Positions 45,098-48,824 of a stretch of 48,824 nucleotides of DNA are shown here, in pieces. The stretch lies in contig JABGRN010000035.1 in assembly GCA_018648265.1 (NCBI GenBank), positions 1 through 48,824 of the forward strand, read 5' to 3'. A model generated the notes under the pieces. That model was not told the origin of the DNA, made no database searches, and saw only the letters and a program-made list of their open reading frames with translations. A program made the position numbers and the translations under genes. Numbering within the stretch: the stretch's first letter is position 1; the number at the start of each line of letters is the position of its first letter. The DNA comes from Prolixibacteraceae bacterium (GTDB lineage Bacteria; Bacteroidota; Bacteroidia; Bacteroidales; Prolixibacteraceae).

Positions 45098-46384
45098 TTA
45101 AATATAATATTGAAATCCATTCTTATTTTTTTTAACGGAAATAATGTGGTTGCCATTAACCGGAATATGCAATTTTGTAATATGTTTAAGGTTAAATGAA
45201 GCTATGGCGACATTATTCTCCCTTTTGTTACCCAAAAGATAATTCTTGTTGTTATTACCTGAATCCAATAGTCGTATAAAAGATTGGTTTAAAAAGTTAT
45301 CTCTTTTTAGTTCGTGATCCAATTCCATTCTCCTGTCAATATGATATTTGGTTCCATCGGATAACAGTAACAAGAATGATTCATATTCTATTCCTGTTGG
45401 GAATAATTGGTGACTTCTGTTGTTCATGGTTGTCGGAAGAATAACCCTTTTTATTTCGTTCCCATCAACATCCATTAGCATTAAAAAGTTTTCTAATACT
45501 CCATCAGCACGTTTTGTATAAAGGACAACGATTCCATAACCATTATCTAGTTTTATTGGAAGCAGGTCTATTCGGGATGCAGCACCTTCAAATGATTTTG
45601 GTGGAAATTTAAATTTTAAATCGGGAGTTAAAACGAACACCCAATTTAAAGAATCGGGGTATGGAACAATATTGTTTTTCCCACAATTATTTGATGTCGT
45701 ATTTAAACAAAGAATTTCATTTTTACCGTCTTTGTCAATATCAAACACAATTTTAGGTGATGCTTTACTAAAACATTCTGGTGATTTTATAAGAGAGTTG
45801 CTTGCAACATCGAGCCTGTAAAAGTTACGAGGCTGAAGAGAAAACCCAGCATTTATTATTAGAAATACCTCTTTGATATTATCATTGTTCGAATCGAATG
45901 CATCAAATATTCGTGCTGAAAAGTCATTTTTACCATCAACAACCGGTACCAGATCAATAAAACGGTGATAGACAAAAAATTCCTGTTTTTGAAGATTGAA
46001 TCCATTAATAAATAACGAATCCTCTTTCTGTGTCAAAATAAATAGATCATTATATCCATCTTTATCAAAGTCGGTAACAAATGAACGAGGGTTCTCCGTT
46101 ATAAATTTACTATCCAAATTAAACTGTTCCAAAGATCTTCCATAGTGCGAATATGGTTTTATAGATGCCTGCCCAACCATGTTTTCAATAAACAAAATAG
46201 ATTGAGAGAGACCATCATTATCCCAATCAATAAAAATTTTAGATTTAAAACCATACACATTTTCCTCATCAACAATTGTAGCATTGTACTTATTGTGTTT
46301 AAGCGGAAGTAATAATCCAATAATTATTGCCAGTGGGAGAGCAACAAGAAGGGAAATAAAAAATGGATTATTTTTGTTTTGCAT
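45098..46384 (-). CDS. FG-GAP/VCBS-repeat sensor half of the split sensor kinase
   Basis: 428 residues. One N-terminal membrane helix (about 8-27), then a periplasmic domain with repeated Ca-binding-like loops: DWDNDGLSQ, DFDKDGYND, DSNNDNIKE and DIDKDGKNE, typical of FG-GAP/VCBS beta-propellers. It ends QYYI and TAA. The next in-frame codons (DTKTGYLITYGKNQ) run into the kinase ORF without a frame change. The ATG overlaps the response-regulator stop by one base (TAATG), so regulator and sensor are one operon. It could still be a stand-alone sensor protein, but a split kinase is more likely. Confidence 0.75.
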   Translation of the reverse strand: MQNKNNPFFISLLVALPLAIIIGLLLPLKHNKYNATIVDEENVYGFKSKIFIDWDNDGLSQSILFIENMVGQASIKPYSHYGRSLEQFNLDSKFITENPRSFVTDFDKDGYNDLFILTQKEDSLFINGFNLQKQEFFVYHRFIDLVPVVDGKNDFSARIFDAFDSNNDNIKEVFLIINAGFSLQPRNFYRLDVASNSLIKSPECFSKASPKIVFDIDKDGKNEILCLNTTSNNCGKNNIVPYPDSLNWVFVLTPDLKFKFPPKSFEGAASRIDLLPIKLDNGYGIVVLYTKRADGVLENFLMLMDVDGNEIKRVILPTTMNNRSHQLFPTGIEYESFLLLLSDGTKYHIDRRMELDHELKRDNFLNQSFIRLLDSGNNNKNYLLGNKRENNVAIASFNLKHITKLHIPVNGNHIISVKKNKNGFQYYI

Positions 46385-47097
46385 TACTCTTTTATAAAAT
46401 CACTTATTTTTCGTGTGTACTTTAAAGTTACTTCACCATTATTACTTTTCAGGCAGCATTGTTTTGTTTTAAAATCTATTGAACTCAAATAATCTGAGTT
46501 GATAATGTGTTTCCTGCTGATTCTTGAAAAAATTGTTGTTGTTAGATTTATTTCAATCTTTCCCAAACTTTGGCTGGTTAGTAAACGCTTACCTGAACAC
46601 AACTTAATTTCGGTATAATTTTTATCTGCTTCCAAATAAAGAATTTCATCATTTCGAATAACGTTGATCCCATTGGTTGACCATATTATTAACTTGTTGT
46701 TTGGTATGCTTGGTTTTTGAGTACGGTGTTGGATTGTTTGTGTTAACTTTCGGGTTAGCTTTTCTAAATCGCTTATGTCAACGGGTTTAAGAAGGTAATC
46801 AAATGCATTGTTTTTTGCAGCTTCAATTCCATATTCAGGATAAGCTGTTACAAATACCACCTCAACATTATTTAGCCATGGTTGTAACTCTTTAATTATT
46901 TCAATACCATTTAAGCCAGGCATTTCTATATCTAAGAAGATAATGTGTGGTGGTTGATTCAACACATACGCCAATCCTTCCTGTGCATCGGTGAATATCT
47001 TAATATGATTGTATTCACCAATACTTTCCAACATCTCTTGCAGCAGTTCGCAAGCGTCAATTTCATCGTCAATTATTATGGCATTAATGGCTGGCAT
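46384..47097 (-). CDS. LytTR-family response regulator
   Basis: 237 residues. Receiver domain (1-125) with acidic pocket IIIDDE, phospho-acceptor D56 in FLDIEMPG, T84 and K104 (LLKPVD). The LytTR DNA-binding domain (about 137-237) shows EILYLEADKNYTEI, SLGKIE and RISRKHIINSDYLSSID. It controls transcription when phosphorylated by the adjacent histidine kinase. It is the first gene of the operon, overlapping the sensor gene by one base. A likely target is the divergent FISUMP lipoprotein gene or its own operon; this is inferred from position only. Confidence 0.92.
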   Translation of the reverse strand: MPAINAIIIDDEIDACELLQEMLESIGEYNHIKIFTDAQEGLAYVLNQPPHIIFLDIEMPGLNGIEIIKELQPWLNNVEVVFVTAYPEYGIEAAKNNAFDYLLKPVDISDLEKLTRKLTQTIQHRTQKPSIPNNKLIIWSTNGINVIRNDEILYLEADKNYTEIKLCSGKRLLTSQSLGKIEINLTTTIFSRISRKHIINSDYLSSIDFKTKQCCLKSNNGEVTLKYTRKISDFIKE

Positions 47098-47135
47098 TGG
47101 TTTTTCTTCCGAAGATAGTTATTTTCTATGGGGTG

Positions 47136-47184
47136 CAGCGGTTTCCAAACCGCTGATTTTTAAAATGCGGTTCGGAAACCGCAT
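47136..47184. repeat. Pair of GCGGTTT palindromes (REP-like)
   Basis: CAGCGGTTTCCAAACCGCTG (47136-47155) and ATGCGGTTCGGAAACCGCAT (47165-47184) are two related hairpins 9 bp apart, between the regulator gene and the divergent FISUMP gene. They resemble the GC-richer REP-type repeats dispersed in Bacteroidota genomes and could also terminate or stabilise transcripts. Confidence 0.65.
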
Positions 47185-47330
47185 AACCCGAACAAACAAA
47201 TCCACCATTTATCCATTCCTGTCAATGCTTCAATAAATCACACCCCTGTTTCGTGCTATTTAAAAATATTCTTGCTATTGTTTTTGATGGTTTGTAGCGA
47301 GATTTAAGATAAATTTTAAAAGCCGGTCTT

Positions 47331-48563
47331 ATGAAACATCTTCTTCGACTTTTCATTTTATTTTTTGTATTTGGTATTATGATGAATTGTGAGAAAGAAA
47401 ACCAACCACCTTTTATAAAAAGCACCACTGCCAACCCACAAGTAATTAAAACAGGTGAAATGACGCAATTAACTTGTGTAGCAACAGATCCTGATGATGA
47501 CCTATTAACTTATTCATGGTCTTCTTCAAATGGAACATTCCCGGATGGCACTTTTGGTATTTCAATCTCGTGGAATGCACCTGATGAATCGGAAACGTAT
47601 AACATATCCGTAACGGTAAATGATGGATATAATTTTGTCGTGGGGAATATAAATGTTGTTGTTGAGGAGAATCCAATATTAAGGGTAACTCCAACAGAAT
47701 TAATTTTTAAAGCTGATGAGAGGCAAAAAATAATTTGGATTGAAAATACAGGGACGGGGACATTAGCATGGACATTGCCGGAAGATTTGAACTGGTTAAC
47801 ATTCGATCAGCTATCTGGAAGTACAACAACAGAAAAAGACTCAATTATTATAACTGTGAATAGGTCTGAGTTATCACCGGGTATCTATGATGATTTATTT
47901 GCAATAGCTACAAATGGAGGGAATAAAAACATTGCTGTAAGTATGACTGTTGAGGAATTTCAAGATACCCGCGATGGAAATTCATACAAATGGGTCAAAA
48001 TTGGGGATCAAATATGGATGGCTGAAAACCTGGCCTATTTACCAACAATTACTCATCCCATAGGCGGATCATATATCTATCCCTGCTATTATGTATATGG
48101 GTATGAAGGAACAAATATAACAGAAGCGAAAGCAACAGATAATTACAACACTATGGGGGTGTTGTACAATTGGACCGCAGCAATAACAGCTTGTCCCAGC
48201 GGTTGGCATATACCAAACGACCAAGAGTGGGAGCAACTGGCACAATTTGTTAGTATTGAAAAGGGACCCTATGAAAGGGACGAAGATGGTTGGAACAATG
48301 TGGGTAAACATTTGAAAGCAACCAGTGGGTGGTATTATAATAAAAATGGAACAGATGATTATGGGCTTTCATGTCTTCCTGGAGGAAGACGCAACACTAT
48401 GGGGGGATTTCACGCCTGGGCTACGGGTTCTTGGTGGAGTGCTACTGAGTACTCTTCTGTTTACACTAGACGATACTGGAATTTGAATTCCACTAATGAT
48501 AACTTAATACGAGGCCGTGCTTCGGAAGAATACGGATTTAGCATTCGTTGTATGAAAGACTAA
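47331..48563 (+). CDS. FISUMP-domain lipoprotein with Ig-like and BACON domains
   Basis: 410 residues. Signal peptide with lipobox-like MMNC (Cys20). An Ig/PKD-like domain follows (about 27-115, VATDPDDDLLTYSW), then a BACON-type domain (about 117-208, TPTELIFKADERQKIIWIEN). The C-terminal FISUMP (Fibrobacter succinogenes major paralogous) domain (about 212-410) shows VKIGDQIWMAENLAYLP, CPSGWHIPNDQEWEQL, WWSATEYSS and FSIRCMKD. Surface-exposed adhesion or carbohydrate-binding roles are suspected for such proteins but not established. It is transcribed away from the LytTR operon, across two REP-like hairpins. Confidence 0.88.
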   Translation: MKHLLRLFILFFVFGIMMNCEKENQPPFIKSTTANPQVIKTGEMTQLTCVATDPDDDLLTYSWSSSNGTFPDGTFGISISWNAPDESETYNISVTVNDGYNFVVGNINVVVEENPILRVTPTELIFKADERQKIIWIENTGTGTLAWTLPEDLNWLTFDQLSGSTTTEKDSIIITVNRSELSPGIYDDLFAIATNGGNKNIAVSMTVEEFQDTRDGNSYKWVKIGDQIWMAENLAYLPTITHPIGGSYIYPCYYVYGYEGTNITEAKATDNYNTMGVLYNWTAAITACPSGWHIPNDQEWEQLAQFVSIEKGPYERDEDGWNNVGKHLKATSGWYYNKNGTDDYGLSCLPGGRRNTMGGFHAWATGSWWSATEYSSVYTRRYWNLNSTNDNLIRGRASEEYGFSIRCMKD

Positions 48564-48704
48564 TTTTATGTAGATACTTCCATAATTTATATAAAACCAT
48601 AATAAATAATTAAAATATCTAAAGACATAAAATTTTGTAAAAAAATATGTGATATGGGTATATAACATATAAAGTCAAAACAAAATACATATCAATACAC
48701 TTAT

Positions 48705-48822
48705 ATGATGAAACTTTCTTTAATTCTTATTCTGCTAAGCATTTCTTTCAACATTTTCTCCCAACAGAATTACGGCTCACTTCATAATTCGGGTTGGTTT
48801 TGTTTTTAAGCATAAATTTTAG
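48705..48822 (+). pseudogene. Remnant: signal peptide joined to the end of a beta-barrel protein
   Basis: The ATG at 48705 opens a good signal peptide (MMKLSLILILLSISFNIFSQ) and then a frame that stops at 48809 after 34 codons. In the next frame the same DNA reads ITAHFIIRVGFVFKHKF and stops at 48822, which is typical of the last strand of an outer-membrane barrel. The simplest reading is an internal deletion that fused the two ends of a gene out of frame. A genuine 34-residue peptide is less likely. It lies at the window edge. Confidence 0.35.
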
Positions 48823-48824
48823 CA

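Noticed and set aside
45051-45120. ATG start at 45120 for the kinase half, overlapping the sensor gene
   Set aside because: That frame meets a stop within about 15 codons and is not the kinase frame; the only open upstream path is through the TAA at 45098-45100.

Overview
The window is AT-rich chromosomal DNA of a member of the Bacteroidota, probably a free-living polysaccharide degrader of the Marinilabiliales/Prolixibacteraceae type (the phylum is well supported, the family is a guess). Evidence: two proteins end in type IX secretion (T9SS type A) sorting domains; there is a TonB-dependent receptor with an N-terminal carboxypeptidase-regulatory-like domain, plus DUF5723, FISUMP, BACON and DUF1080 proteins; and several genes are preceded by the Bacteroidota promoter pattern (TTG, about 19 nt, TAnnTTTG). 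No rRNA, tRNA, CRISPR array, prophage or intact transposase gene was seen.

Layout. 1-1061: a decayed outer-membrane-protein gene carrying a short inverted-repeat element, then a promoter and a long leader. 1062-5861: a giant secreted M6-type metalloprotease with plant-type leucine-rich repeats. 5894-9428: pheS, a Tat-exported Gfo/Idh/MocA oxidoreductase and a membrane-anchored endonuclease/exonuclease/phosphatase protein. 9594-11448: a serine hydrolase and an MBL hydrolase. 11501-19877: a coiled-coil membrane protein, a disrupted small membrane-protein gene, a TonB receptor with its small His-rich partner, a DUF3859-like protein, and a lipoprotein/DUF5723 pair. 20153-26510: a sugar module (lipoprotein sulfatase, HEAT-repeat protein with two DUF1080 domains, Tat-exported Gfo/Idh/MocA enzyme). 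26731-29376: a divergent thymidylate synthase and a Tat-exported DegT-type aminotransferase. 29581-32055: a second T9SS metalloprotease, flanked by related palindromic elements. 32370-41724: a uronate/aldarate catabolic region (DASS transporter, garR, garD, GntP permease, MBL hydrolase, PL22-like oligogalacturonate lyase, Gfo/Idh/MocA enzyme). 42268-43752: an AbiEi-Fic fusion behind four palindromes. 44309-48822: a LytTR response regulator with a sensor kinase split by a stop codon, a divergent FISUMP lipoprotein, and a remnant of another outer-membrane gene.

How the genes work together. The 33-42 kb region is a plausible route from pectin oligomers and D-galacturonate to galactarate, tartronate semialdehyde and glycerate. 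GarD and GarR are close in sequence to the E. coli enzymes, but no GarL aldolase or GarK kinase is present here. The 20-26.5 kb module fits extracytoplasmic desulfation and 3-keto-glycoside processing.

The least expected signals are structural. They are: a three-copy miniature inverted-repeat element (335-440, 13049-13175, 38860-39008) with conserved internal hairpins, two copies of which sit inside broken genes; a 200-bp foldback element upstream of the second metalloprotease with a shortened relative on the gene's other side; a one-component sensor kinase cut into two same-frame ORFs by a single TAA; and an array of four related palindromes in front of the Fic gene.
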